Source: Methylacidimicrobium sp. B4 | Lineage (GTDB): Bacteria; Verrucomicrobiota; Verrucomicrobiia; Methylacidiphilales; Methylacidiphilaceae | Length of the DNA stretch: 64,000 nt | NCBI RefSeq assembly: GCF_017310545.1 | Contig: NZ_CP066203.1 | Location: forward strand, 2,232,001 to 2,296,000 | Direction: 5' to 3' | Part shown: positions 22,539 to 30,817 of the stretch, piece after piece | Layout: each line of letters begins with the position of its first letter | Position numbering within the stretch: position 1 is the stretch's first letter | The notes under the pieces: model-generated | Told to the model about the DNA's origin: nothing | The model's database searches: none | The model's input: the letters and a program-made list of their open reading frames with translations, nothing else | Translations under genes and position numbers: made by a program

Positions 22539-23285
22539 GTGAAGCTTGCCTTTGGGTCGGAGAGATCGGCTCGATCGAGCACCGTCTGGTCATGGCTGCG
22601 CGGGAAGTTTCTCACGGGGCTCTTCGTCCTGCTTCCCGCCGTGCTGACTCTCTGGGTCATCCAGCTCGTCTATGGGATCGTCAATGGCCCGGCGGACCTG
22701 ATTCTCGCGTTTCTGGTCCGGGCGCACCTCCTCCCCGGCTCGACCTTCATCCGCGAGCACTTCGGAGGGCACATCCCGGGTGCCGGCTTCGTGGTCAGCC
22801 TGCTGGTCGTGCTCCTGGTCGGATTTGCCGTGGGGAACTTCGCCGGCTCCGCGCTCCTGCGGGCGATCGAGCGGGTGGTGCAGCGGGTGCCGTTCGTCAG
22901 CGCCATCTACCAAACGGCCAAGGAGGCCGTCGAGGCCCTGCGCAACCTGGGAAGCTCGGATGCCCAGGCGTTCCAATCGAGCCCGGTGGTCTACGTCTCT
23001 CTCTCGGAGAGAGGGGCGAGAGCGCTGGGCTTCGTCACGGGCCGATTGCCGATCCAGTCGGGAGAAGGGACCCTCTGCACCGTCTTTATTCCCACCTCCC
23101 CCACCCCGTTCAGCGGATTCCTGGTGGTGGTACCGGAAGGGGCGCTGACTACCGCTCCGGAGCTCTCTTACGAAAGTGTGCTCAAGCTCTGCTTTTCGTA
23201 CGGCCTTCTCAGCTCTTCCAAGGAAGGCTCAACAGGCCGACGAGGGCAGCCCCCAGCGCGAGCCGATACCAGGCAAACGGGATGA
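22539..23285 (+). CDS. DUF502 family integral membrane protein
   Basis: A 248-residue protein with two strong transmembrane helices (FLTGLFVLLPAVLTLWVIQL near residue 25; FVVSLLVVLLVGFAVGNFAG near residue 90). The DUF502 signatures VPFVSAIYQTAKEAVEAL and VFIPTSPTPFSGFLVVVP follow. The biochemical role of the family is unknown. I chose GTG 22539 because AGAGGAGG (22525-22532) precedes it; the in-frame region upstream is compositionally noise. Its 3' end overlaps the convergent uppP gene by 77 bases. Confidence 0.85.
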   Translation: MKLAFGSERSARSSTVWSWLRGKFLTGLFVLLPAVLTLWVIQLVYGIVNGPADLILAFLVRAHLLPGSTFIREHFGGHIPGAGFVVSLLVVLLVGFAVGNFAGSALLRAIERVVQRVPFVSAIYQTAKEAVEALRNLGSSDAQAFQSSPVVYVSLSERGARALGFVTGRLPIQSGEGTLCTVFIPTSPTPFSGFLVVVPEGALTTAPELSYESVLKLCFSYGLLSSSKEGSTGRRGQPPARADTRQTG

Positions 23286-24009
23286 AGGTGTGACTCTGCA
23301 CATATCTGAGCAGCCATTGAACGGCAGCGAAGCCGGTGATCCCGGAGACGGTGAAACCAACGAGGAGCGTATCCCAGGAGTCGGCGGGGAGATCGCGGAA
23401 AAAATGGGTTTCCTGCGCAAAGGAGAAGAGGCTCGCGGCAAACATGGTCGGAATGCCGAGCAGAAAGGCGAACTCTGTCGCGGCGGGCCGCTCGACCCCG
23501 AAGAGAAGGGCCGTGAGGATGGTGGCTCCCGAACGGGAGAGGCCGGGAAAGACGCCGGCGAGCACTTGCGCGACTCCCACGGCGCATGCGGTCATCCAGC
23601 CGATCTGGCTGGTTGGCTCAAGGGAGCGGAGACGGCTCTCTGCCAGAAAGATCCAGGCCGCTCCGGCGAAGACGGCCAGGAGCACCGGGGTGAGTTGGTC
23701 GGGCAGCTTCCACCCCGCTTTCTTTGCGGCGAGCCCGAGGACCGAGGTGAGCGCAAAGGCGACCGCGAGCTTCAGGACATAGTCGAGGTTCTGTGGCTTG
23801 TGGATCCCGGTGATCAGGCCGACGATCTTGGGCCAATAGAGGAGAGTCACTGCGAGCACCGCCCCCAGCTGGATGAAGATGTTGAAGGTTTCCGAGCGAG
23901 CGCCCAGCCAGTGCTCGGTGATCAGCAGGTGGCCGGTGCTCGAAACGGGAAGGAACTCGGTGAGGCCTTCCACCACCCCCAAGATGGTGCTGGTCAAAAA
24001 ATCATTCAT
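23209..24009 (-). CDS. uppP: Undecaprenyl-diphosphatase (BacA/UppP)
   Basis: Inner-membrane phosphatase that recycles undecaprenyl pyrophosphate, the lipid carrier for peptidoglycan and O-antigen. It has 266 residues and about eight hydrophobic helices. The two active-site motifs are present: the N-terminal EGLTEFLPVSSTGHLLI and the central PGLSRSGATI. The gene is 46 bases downstream of a D,D-carboxypeptidase gene on the same strand, a coherent cell-wall pair. It overlaps the end of DUF502. Confidence 0.95.
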   Translation of the reverse strand: MNDFLTSTILGVVEGLTEFLPVSSTGHLLITEHWLGARSETFNIFIQLGAVLAVTLLYWPKIVGLITGIHKPQNLDYVLKLAVAFALTSVLGLAAKKAGWKLPDQLTPVLLAVFAGAAWIFLAESRLRSLEPTSQIGWMTACAVGVAQVLAGVFPGLSRSGATILTALLFGVERPAATEFAFLLGIPTMFAASLFSFAQETHFFRDLPADSWDTLLVGFTVSGITGFAAVQWLLRYVQSHTFIPFAWYRLALGAALVGLLSLPWKS

Positions 24010-24055
24010 AGCCGCCCTCCATATGCGATCGCGCCCGGCGAGGAGAAGCTCGCGC

Positions 24056-25018
24056 TCAAAGCGGCTGGGCTGGGGCCGCTGGAAGGTTCGATTCCTTTAC
24101 CTGCCGGAAGCCATAGTTGAAGAGGACGGTTGCGTCCCTCCACTTGTCCGGACTGTGCAGGAGAACCAGCAGAAGCGGGTGGCCGTCGCGTTGACAGGCT
24201 GCCGCGTAGGTGTGGCGCGCCTCGCGCGTCCAACCGGTCTTCGCCGGGCCCATCCCGGCGTACTTCCCGAGCAGGCGATTGTGGTTGTGGAGGATCCGGA
24301 GCTGGTTCCCACTTCGGGTGGCGACGGTGCGGGTCATGAGCATTTGCCGCAGGGCCGGGACGTTCAAGACGGCCTGAAAGATGTGCAGCAGATCCCGGGC
24401 GGTCGTCATCTGGCCTTCCCGGAAGGAAGCCAAGCCGTGCGGATCGACGAAGTGGGTGTGCAGGCATCCCATCTCCCAGGCCTTGCGATTCATCTCGTGG
24501 ACGAAGGCGGGGACCGACCCGGAAGTCGAGCGGGCGAGGGCGAGAGCGGCGTCATTGCAGGAGCCGACGAGCAGATCCTGGACGAGCTCGGTCACCGAAA
24601 GCCGCTGTCCGATCCGCAGCGGCACATGGGAGGGTTCGACCGCCGTATCGGAGGGAAGAACACTCACGAACCCGTGCAACCCGGTCATCTCATAGACCAG
24701 GAGAGCGGTCATCAACTTGGTCGTGCTGGCGGGGGCCAAAGGAGCATCGAGGTTCCGAGCGAAGAGAACGCGATTGGTGACCGGGTCGTACAGGAGAGCT
24801 GCGGTAGCCTCCACCAATCGATCGGCCTCCCACTCGCTCCCTACCGCCAAGTACGTGGAATCCGCCCTCGCGCGGTGGTGGTGATGACGCGCCGCCAGAA
24901 GATCGACGCCGCTCACGAACCAGAGGGCTGCCGCACAGGCGAGAGGCCATGCCCCCTGCATTGGGTTCGGGGTCGTCTTAGGACGATCGCCCGTAGGTAG
25001 GGCAGGTAACCCGCGCAT
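24056..25018 (-). CDS. D-alanyl-D-alanine carboxypeptidase (peptidase S11, PBP5/6 type)
   Basis: Penicillin-binding carboxypeptidase that trims the terminal D-Ala from peptidoglycan stem peptides. It has 320 residues with a signal-anchor segment (GAWPLACAAALWFVSGVDLLAA). Catalytic motifs are all present: STTK (nucleophile Ser), SCND and KTGWT. The C-terminal beta domain of E. coli DacA is absent. ATG 25018 has AGGAAGGA seven bases upstream and is preferred over a TTG at 25048. It is likely co-transcribed with uppP. Confidence 0.9.
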   Translation of the reverse strand: MRGLPALPTGDRPKTTPNPMQGAWPLACAAALWFVSGVDLLAARHHHHRARADSTYLAVGSEWEADRLVEATAALLYDPVTNRVLFARNLDAPLAPASTTKLMTALLVYEMTGLHGFVSVLPSDTAVEPSHVPLRIGQRLSVTELVQDLLVGSCNDAALALARSTSGSVPAFVHEMNRKAWEMGCLHTHFVDPHGLASFREGQMTTARDLLHIFQAVLNVPALRQMLMTRTVATRSGNQLRILHNHNRLLGKYAGMGPAKTGWTREARHTYAAACQRDGHPLLLVLLHSPDKWRDATVLFNYGFRQVKESNLPAAPAQPL

Positions 25019-25214
25019 TCGGTCCTTCCTGCGTCCGCCCTCCCTCAAGAGATCGGGCCGAGACAGAGCGTATGGTGCTCGGCCCGTCTAGGGCTGTCGA
25101 GGAAATTCTCCAGAAGCATGCCTTCGTCCTCGCGAGGATGGGTTCTTCCCGGACGGGAGCTTCGCCAAGCTCCGTCTCCCGATCCGGAAGAGCGGAGCAG
25201 CTTGGCCGACCCTT

Positions 25215-25322
25215 TTAGCCGGTCTTGTAACGGAGCCTCTTCTTGTGACGATGCTCGCGCCTGCGCTTGCGGCGCTTGTGCTTGTTCATCTTCGCCTTGC
25301 GGCGTTTCTTGAGCGAACCCAT
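25215..25322 (-). CDS. Small very basic protein, AURKAIP1/COX24 (mS38-like) domain
   Basis: A 35-residue protein beginning MGSLKKRRKAKMNKHKRRK; more than half of the residues are Lys or Arg. The pattern (MGS, KKRRK, MNKHKRRK) matches the small bacterial proteins with the AURKAIP1/COX24 C-terminal domain, which in mitochondria is the ribosomal protein mS38. A ribosome-associated role is therefore likely but inferred. GAAGGA lies upstream of the ATG at a good distance. It lies 31 bases after the hisG stop, on the same strand. Confidence 0.75.
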   Translation of the reverse strand: MGSLKKRRKAKMNKHKRRKRRREHRHKKRLRYKTG

Positions 25323-25353
25323 GCCGATAATCCTTCTTGGCGCTTCCCGCTGG

Positions 25354-26232
25354 TCAATAGATGACCTTGTTCAGCGGGTATTCGATAATTCCCTCCGCGC
25401 CCAGCTCCTTCAGTCGCGGGATCAGGTCGCGGACCTGACTCTCATCGAGAACGGTCTCCACGGCAAGCCACTCTCCATCGGCCAATGGGGAGACCGTCGG
25501 CCTTCGTAGGGCGGGCAAGACGCCCAGCACCGCCTCGATGCCGTCCTTGGCTACGTTCATCTTCAGCCCCACCTTTTCCTCACCGCGAAGCGCGGCCAAG
25601 AGGAGCAAGGCCAGAGATTCGATCTGCTTCCGCCGCTCGGCATCCGCCCAGACGGAATGCGAGCAGAGAAACTGCGGATAGCTTTGCAGCACGGTGTCGA
25701 CGACGCGCAAGTTGTTGGCCTGGAGAGAGGAGCCCGTCTCCGAAATGTCCACGATGGCGTCGACGAGCTCGGGGACCTTGACTTCCGTGGCCCCCCAGGA
25801 GAACTCTACCTCCGCCTTGACGCCATGCCGCTCCAGGTAGGCGGAGACCAGGCGCACCGCTTCGGTGGCGATCCGTTTCCCCTGCAGATCCTTGGGGCTT
25901 CGGATCGGCGAGCTCTCGTGAACGGCGAGCACCCAACGCACGGGAAGCCGGGTCGAACGGTTGTAGGGCAATTCGCAGACGAGATGGACGGAGGCTTCGT
26001 TTTCCAGGATCCAATCCATGCCGGTGATGCCGCAATCGAGGAAGCCCTGGGTGACATAGCGAGCCAATTCCTGGGGCCTGACGAGCCGGACCTCCATTCC
26101 GGGATGATCGATATAGGGCCGATAGCCTCGGGAGGAACGACTGATGGCGTATCCGGCGCGACGAAAAAGCTCGACGGTGGCTTCCTCCAGGCTGCCTTTG
26201 GGAAGCCCAATGCGTAGCTTTTTCTCACTCAT
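25354..26232 (-). CDS. hisG: ATP phosphoribosyltransferase (long form)
   Basis: First and feedback-regulated step of histidine synthesis, joining ATP and PRPP. It has 292 residues, the hexameric long form with its own C-terminal regulatory ACT-like domain (last 75 residues), so no HisZ is needed. Motifs are [24 protein letters not shown] and [16 protein letters not shown], where the phosphate-binding loop lies. It stands outside a his operon, downstream of a HIT-family gene with a 55-base gap. Confidence 0.95.
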   Translation of the reverse strand: MSEKKLRIGLPKGSLEEATVELFRRAGYAISRSSRGYRPYIDHPGMEVRLVRPQELARYVTQGFLDCGITGMDWILENEASVHLVCELPYNRSTRLPVRWVLAVHESSPIRSPKDLQGKRIATEAVRLVSAYLERHGVKAEVEFSWGATEVKVPELVDAIVDISETGSSLQANNLRVVDTVLQSYPQFLCSHSVWADAERRKQIESLALLLLAALRGEEKVGLKMNVAKDGIEAVLGVLPALRRPTVSPLADGEWLAVETVLDESQVRDLIPRLKELGAEGIIEYPLNKVIY

Positions 26233-26287
26233 CGGAAAAGAGTGGCGATGCTACGAAGGAAGGGGCACCCCTGTAAAGCGGTTTTCT

Positions 26288-26827
26288 TCACGACGCTGCC
26301 CCCGGGGAAGGGCGAGGAGAATCGGGCGAGGGGGAGGAGGGCTCCTCCCCCTGGAGAGAGTCGTGAAGCAGGCGATAGACAGTTTCCAGATCCGACGGAT
26401 GGACCCGGGTCCCGGCCGTGGTCGTCATGAAGTTGGCGTCATGGCTCCAACGCGGCACCAGATGCCAATGGAGATGTCCTTCGATGCCCGCTCCGGCGGC
26501 CGCTCCCTGATTGAGGCCGATGTTGAACCCGTGCGGTGCAAACGCCCGCTCGAGCGCAGAGAGGAGCTTTCGCAGCAGCGCCATGGCCTCGAGCAGCTCG
26601 GTCTCCGTCAGCTGATCGAGTCGGGCGACGGGCCGGTAGGGAACCACCATCGAATGGCCGGCATTGTAGGGAAAGCGGTTGAGCAGGCCGAAGCTCGTGC
26701 GCCCACGCAGCAGGACGAGGTTTTCCCGGTCCCTGGACTCCCTGGCGATTTCCTCGAAAAGGGTGCTCTTTGGAGGGGTGGGATCGTCGAGATAAGCCTT
26801 GCGCCAGGGTGCCCACAAGTGTTCCAT
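26288..26827 (-). CDS. HIT family nucleotide hydrolase/transferase (Ap4A phosphorylase-like)
   Basis: A 179-residue protein with the histidine triad HLHWHLVPRW near residue 120 and the upstream LLNRFPYNAGHSMVVPYR. The N-terminal MEHLWAPWRKAYL resembles the actinobacterial and verrucomicrobial diadenosine tetraphosphate phosphorylase-like HIT proteins. Substrate preference cannot be read from sequence. ATG 26827 begins the homology and stands 22 bases from the divergent holA start. It is probably co-transcribed with hisG. Confidence 0.88.
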   Translation of the reverse strand: MEHLWAPWRKAYLDDPTPPKSTLFEEIARESRDRENLVLLRGRTSFGLLNRFPYNAGHSMVVPYRPVARLDQLTETELLEAMALLRKLLSALERAFAPHGFNIGLNQGAAAGAGIEGHLHWHLVPRWSHDANFMTTTAGTRVHPSDLETVYRLLHDSLQGEEPSSPSPDSPRPSPGAAS

Positions 26828-26849
26828 TGCCTGGACCGATCTTATTGCA

Positions 26850-27953
26850 ATGACGCCTCTTGCCGGCAAGAGTAAAGCAATTCATTTCTTCGGCGGAGAA
26901 GACGAATACGAAGCCAAGCGCGTCGCACGGCTCTTTCTGGAAAAGGAGGGGTTGCGCGAGGATCCTTCCTTCGAGAGCGTTCCTGGGGACGGGCAGAGTG
27001 CGGCGGAGGCGTGCGAGCAGATCGACCGCTTGCGGGACGCCCTCCAGTCCGGCTCGCTCTTCGGTCTGCGCAAGGTCGTGCTTTGGAAGGATGTCCGCTG
27101 TCTCGGGGCCAAGGGGGTCGGCCGGGACGAAAGGGTCTCCGCGGCGCTCGCAAGCCTGCTTGCGGTCCTGCGAGGCCTCGCTCCCGAAGAGGTCGTCCTG
27201 GTGATTCAGGCCGGAGCCGTAGATGAACGGCGACAATTCCTGCGCGGGCTGCGGGAAATCGCCTCGGTTCATCTCTTCGCCCCCTTGGGAGGCGATCGGA
27301 ACGAAGACCGGGCCTTGGGCGAGATCGCCGAGCGGATGCGCAGACGCGGCCTTTCTCCCACGAACGAGCTCTGCGAACGTCTGCTCGCCGCTTCGGGAGG
27401 GGACCGCCAGCGGCTCGATTCTCAAATCGAGAAGCTGGCCCTGTATCCGGCCGAGGAGCGGCCACTCACGCCGGAAGATCTCCGGCTGCTCTTGGGCGGC
27501 GGAGGCGATGGGGTGGTCTGGGACTTCTGCGATGCGGTCGTGGGGGAAAGCGCTTCCGAGGCACTGCGCGAGCTGCGGACGCTCTTGCGACAGGGGGAGA
27601 GCGAAGTGGGTCTCCTCCTGGCGTTGGCCCAGAAGATCCGCCTGGCGGCTTTGGGTCTTCTCCTCTGGGAAGGCGGCTGGCTCCACCTGAGCGGCTCCGG
27701 CCGCTTCGTCAAGGCGGAGGTGGCTCCCGAAGCCCAGGACTACTTCCCGAAGAAGAAGAGCGGAGCCCCGGTGAGTCCCTGGCAGCTGGGCATGACGGTC
27801 GCCGCGGCCAAGAAGCGGAGCGCCCGGTTCTGGGTGAAGGCGCTTCTTCTCCTTTCGGAGGCGAACCGGAGCATGTTGCGCGGAGGGGAGAAGCAGATCA
27901 GCTTCGAGCTGGCGCTCTTGCGGCTTCTCCGGGAGAAGCCAGCTCCGTCATGA
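26850..27953 (+). CDS. holA: DNA polymerase III subunit delta
   Basis: Clamp-loader subunit that opens the beta sliding clamp. It has 367 residues from ATG 26850. The family pattern is visible as FFGGEDEYEAKRVAR at the N-terminus, LRDALQSGSLFGLRKVVLWKDV, ASGGDRQRLDSQIEKLALY in the middle, and the C-terminal helical collar domain (LLLALAQKIRLAALGL). It overlaps the following glycosyltransferase gene by four bases (ATGA). Confidence 0.88.
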   Translation: MTPLAGKSKAIHFFGGEDEYEAKRVARLFLEKEGLREDPSFESVPGDGQSAAEACEQIDRLRDALQSGSLFGLRKVVLWKDVRCLGAKGVGRDERVSAALASLLAVLRGLAPEEVVLVIQAGAVDERRQFLRGLREIASVHLFAPLGGDRNEDRALGEIAERMRRRGLSPTNELCERLLAASGGDRQRLDSQIEKLALYPAEERPLTPEDLRLLLGGGGDGVVWDFCDAVVGESASEALRELRTLLRQGESEVGLLLALAQKIRLAALGLLLWEGGWLHLSGSGRFVKAEVAPEAQDYFPKKKSGAPVSPWQLGMTVAAAKKRSARFWVKALLLLSEANRSMLRGGEKQISFELALLRLLREKPAPS

Positions 27954-28690
27954 GAGAGGACCCCGCCAGAAAGGGCGAGCCCGAGTATTCCGTGGTGGTT
28001 CCCTTTTTCAACGAATCGGAAAACCTGCCGCAGCTGCTTCGGGAGATCGATTCGGCTCTCCAAGCGCTCGGGCGATCGGCCGAGATCCTTCTCGTCAACG
28101 ATGGCAGTACCGACCGCTTCGCGCGTCCGCCCACGAGCCCACGCTACCCGGTTCGGTGGCTCGATCTCACCTGCCGGTCGGGCCAGAGTGCCGCGATCTA
28201 CTACGGCATCCAGGCAGCCGCGGGGCGCTGGATCATTCTCCTGGATGCCGACCTCCAGAATGATCCGGCGGATCTTCCCGCACTGCTGGGACGTCTGCAG
28301 GAGGAGAAGCTCGATCTGGTCACGGGCTTCCGCCAAAGGCGGCAAGACAGTTGGCAGCGGCGGTGGATGAGCTGGGTCGCCAATCGGGTCCGCGCCCGAC
28401 TCCTCGCCGATCAGACGCGAGACTCGGGCTGCTCGCTCAAGATCATCCGCAGCGAGCTGGCGCGGCGGCTACCGGGATGGAACGGGATGCATCGGTTCAT
28501 TCCCGCTCTTGCGCGTGGCATGGGATATCGGACCGGCGAGCAGCCGGTGCATCATCGTCCGCGGCACGCCGGCCAAAGCAAGGTTCGCCCTTGGAGGCGG
28601 GCTCTGGCGGCGACCATCGACCTGCTTGGCATGATCTGGCTCGTCCGGCGCCAATTCCGTGGACGGCTCCGCGGTCCGGAAGCCGATTGA
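27950..28690 (+). CDS. Glycosyltransferase family 2 (dolichol-phosphate mannosyltransferase-like)
   Basis: A GT2 enzyme of 246 residues with YSVVVPFFNESENLPQL, VNDGSTD, the DXD-like LDADLQNDPADLP and DSGCSLKIIRSEL. This set is typical of DPM1/DesC-like polyprenyl-phosphate sugar transferases. There is one moderately hydrophobic C-terminal stretch (ATIDLLGMIWLV), so membrane association is plausible. It is translationally coupled to holA; the donor sugar and acceptor are unknown. Confidence 0.85.
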   Translation: MREDPARKGEPEYSVVVPFFNESENLPQLLREIDSALQALGRSAEILLVNDGSTDRFARPPTSPRYPVRWLDLTCRSGQSAAIYYGIQAAAGRWIILLDADLQNDPADLPALLGRLQEEKLDLVTGFRQRRQDSWQRRWMSWVANRVRARLLADQTRDSGCSLKIIRSELARRLPGWNGMHRFIPALARGMGYRTGEQPVHHRPRHAGQSKVRPWRRALAATIDLLGMIWLVRRQFRGRLRGPEAD

Positions 28691-28713
28691 CCCGGTAGAG
28701 GTCCAGAATCGAG

Positions 28714-29316
28714 CTACGGCAGGGAATCGAGAATCTGCCGGAGCACCTGGTAGGGCAACCGGTCGGCGTCGATATCGTGGATGCGATCCGGGGGAATCCT
28801 TCCCAGCAGCGGCTTGGTTTCCGTCTCGTAGACGGCGATCCGCTCGAGAATCACCTTGGGATCGAGGTCGTCGGCCCGATTCGCCTGCCGAGCGCGACCC
28901 GCGACGCGCCGGATCAAGACCTCCCGGTTGGGGCAGCAGAGATGGAAGACGTGCCGGATGTCGACGGAGTCGGAGATCCGCGCGAGCTGGTTCGCGTTGC
29001 GGGGGATGCCGTCGAGCACGAGAAAATCGGTCGAGGGGTCGTAAGCGCCGGAGGCGACTAGCGTTCGCACATGTTCCTGCCAGACGCGGATCGTCAAATC
29101 GTCGGGGACGAGCCGCCCGCGATCCGAGTATTCCCGGAAGAGCGTCCCCAGCTCCGAGCCGGGATCCAGGGAGCGGAAGAGATCGCCCGAGGAGATGTGA
29201 ACGAAACCGGGAATTCGGGCGAGGATCTGCCCTTGCGTCCCTTTTCCGGAGCCGGGAGCTCCGAGAAGGAGCAGCGAAGGAAATTTCACCCGCCCCTCGA
29301 TGTGAGGCTCATCCAT
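28714..29316 (-). CDS. Adenylate kinase family protein
   Basis: A nucleoside monophosphate kinase of 200 residues. The P-loop GAPGSGKGTQG is close to the N-terminus, ISSGDLFR is the NMP-binding segment, and DGIPRNANQ corresponds to the usual DGFPR motif. The short LID (RRVAGRARQANRADD) carries the catalytic arginines. A second essential adk would usually be near the secY operon, so this could be a paralogue. ATG 29316 begins the homology. It is divergent from exbB. Confidence 0.85.
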   Translation of the reverse strand: MDEPHIEGRVKFPSLLLLGAPGSGKGTQGQILARIPGFVHISSGDLFRSLDPGSELGTLFREYSDRGRLVPDDLTIRVWQEHVRTLVASGAYDPSTDFLVLDGIPRNANQLARISDSVDIRHVFHLCCPNREVLIRRVAGRARQANRADDLDPKVILERIAVYETETKPLLGRIPPDRIHDIDADRLPYQVLRQILDSLP

Positions 29317-29468
29317 AGGTACGGCATTTTCCCCGATTGTCCTCCACGAGCTGGCAGATCTACACGCAAATCTGCCCGAGGTGCCGAAACTACTCCTTTG
29401 CTTTTCGGCTCGCAAGACGGCTTGGCAAGGATGACGCAAATTCAGTACCTTAGGCATGACAATTCCCT

Positions 29469-30236
29469 ATGAATGACCTCGTGCTCGCCATGCCCACGCT
29501 CTTCCTCTCGTTTTTCACAGCGGCCTTCCCGCCCCAGCTGCCGGTGTTGACAGTCTGGGGGCTGCTCCAGTCCGGCGGATGGGTGATGCTGCCGCTATTG
29601 CTCGTCTCGATCATCGCTCTCTGGCTCATCTTCTACTGCCTGGCGTCGCTCCGGCAGGGCGTGGTCTGGACCCGCGATCTGGAGCGCAGGCTCGATAGCG
29701 TCTTTCGCCGCGGCGACATGGCTCTTCTGGGTGAGCTTTTGCGGGACAGGAAGGAGGCCGTCGCCCGAGTCCTCCGGGAGGCGATCGGTCTCTATCAGCG
29801 CCATCCCGCCGCGGACGCGGAGGCTGTGCGGTCCGTGGCGCAAGTCGTCGGGAGCGGAATTGCCGCTGGCCTCAATCAACGGATCTTGTATCTTCTGGAT
29901 GTCGGGGTCATCTCGCCCATGCTCGGGCTGTTCGGCACGGTGGTGGGGATTTTGCGCTCCTTCGGCTCGATTGCGGCCGATCCGTCTCCCATGCGGACGA
30001 TGCTTCTGGCTGGAGGAGTCTCTCAGGCGCTGATCGCCACGGCCGTGGGCCTCATCGTCGGGATCTCCTCCATGATGTTCTATTCCTTCTTCCGCGGCCG
30101 GCTTCAAGGGCTCCTGACGGTCTTCGAGGAGCGATCGGCCATTTGGGTCCAGGAGCTGATCCTCCTTCACCGCTCCAGCGGCATGGAAGCCGCCGCGAAG
30201 GAGCCGGCGGCGAGCGGGGTCGTCGAATCGGCATGA
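29469..30236 (+). CDS. MotA/TolQ/ExbB proton channel family protein
   Basis: Inner-membrane proton-channel subunit of 255 residues that uses the proton gradient to drive a partner ExbD/TolR. Three hydrophobic regions are visible: GGWVMLPLLLVSIIALWLIFY near residue 36, LYLLDVGVISPMLGLFGTVVGIL, and GGVSQALIATAVGLIVGISSMMFY. The motif GLFGTVVGILRSF is diagnostic. It starts a four-gene cluster with ExbD, a TPR protein and a TM-OmpA protein, and overlaps exbD by four bases. Confidence 0.92.
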   Translation: MNDLVLAMPTLFLSFFTAAFPPQLPVLTVWGLLQSGGWVMLPLLLVSIIALWLIFYCLASLRQGVVWTRDLERRLDSVFRRGDMALLGELLRDRKEAVARVLREAIGLYQRHPAADAEAVRSVAQVVGSGIAAGLNQRILYLLDVGVISPMLGLFGTVVGILRSFGSIAADPSPMRTMLLAGGVSQALIATAVGLIVGISSMMFYSFFRGRLQGLLTVFEERSAIWVQELILLHRSSGMEAAAKEPAASGVVESA

Positions 30237-30658
30237 ACTTCCGGAACCGCGTGCCCAACGAGCAGATCGCGCTGCAGCTGGCGCCGATGATCGACGTCAT
30301 CCTCTTTCTGCTCTCGTTCTTTCTGCTCACCTGGAACTTGGCGCGGTACGAGGCGGACCTCGACGTGCGGGTCCCCAAGGCGAAGCATGGAGAGATTCCC
30401 AAGCGCCTTCCGGGAGAGGTGGTCTTGAACATCATGAAAGACGGCAAGATCACGCTCAACCGAAGGGCGGTCTCCCCTTCCGAGCTGGAGGAGATCCTGC
30501 ACGGCGTAATCCAGCAATATCCGGACCAAGCGGTGGTGATCCGTGCCGACGAGGCGACCAGCTACGAGCATGTCGTTCACGTTCTCGATGTCTGTCGGGC
30601 GGCCAACGTCTGGAATATCGCCTTCGCGACGATCCGGCCCGACCTCACCACGCCCTAG
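30233..30658 (+). CDS. ExbD/TolR family protein
   Basis: A 141-residue partner of the ExbB channel, with one N-terminal transmembrane helix and the proton-pathway Asp in LQLAPMIDVILFLLSFFLL (near residue 20). The periplasmic domain ends with the typical VVIRADEATSYEHVVHVLD. It is translationally coupled to exbB through ATGA. Confidence 0.92.
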   Translation: MNFRNRVPNEQIALQLAPMIDVILFLLSFFLLTWNLARYEADLDVRVPKAKHGEIPKRLPGEVVLNIMKDGKITLNRRAVSPSELEEILHGVIQQYPDQAVVIRADEATSYEHVVHVLDVCRAANVWNIAFATIRPDLTTP

Positions 30659-30817
30659 GGGTAGCGATGAGAGGGCCCGAGAATGTCGTATCCGAGCCGC
30701 TGTCGGGCGGAAGGAGCCGCTAGAGCCGACATGGCGCGGAGGTGCCGGGAAGGCGTCCTGGACCGAAGAGAAGGGAACCCCTTTGGTCAGCGGGGCGGCG
30801 GAGGAAAGGCGGAGGAG

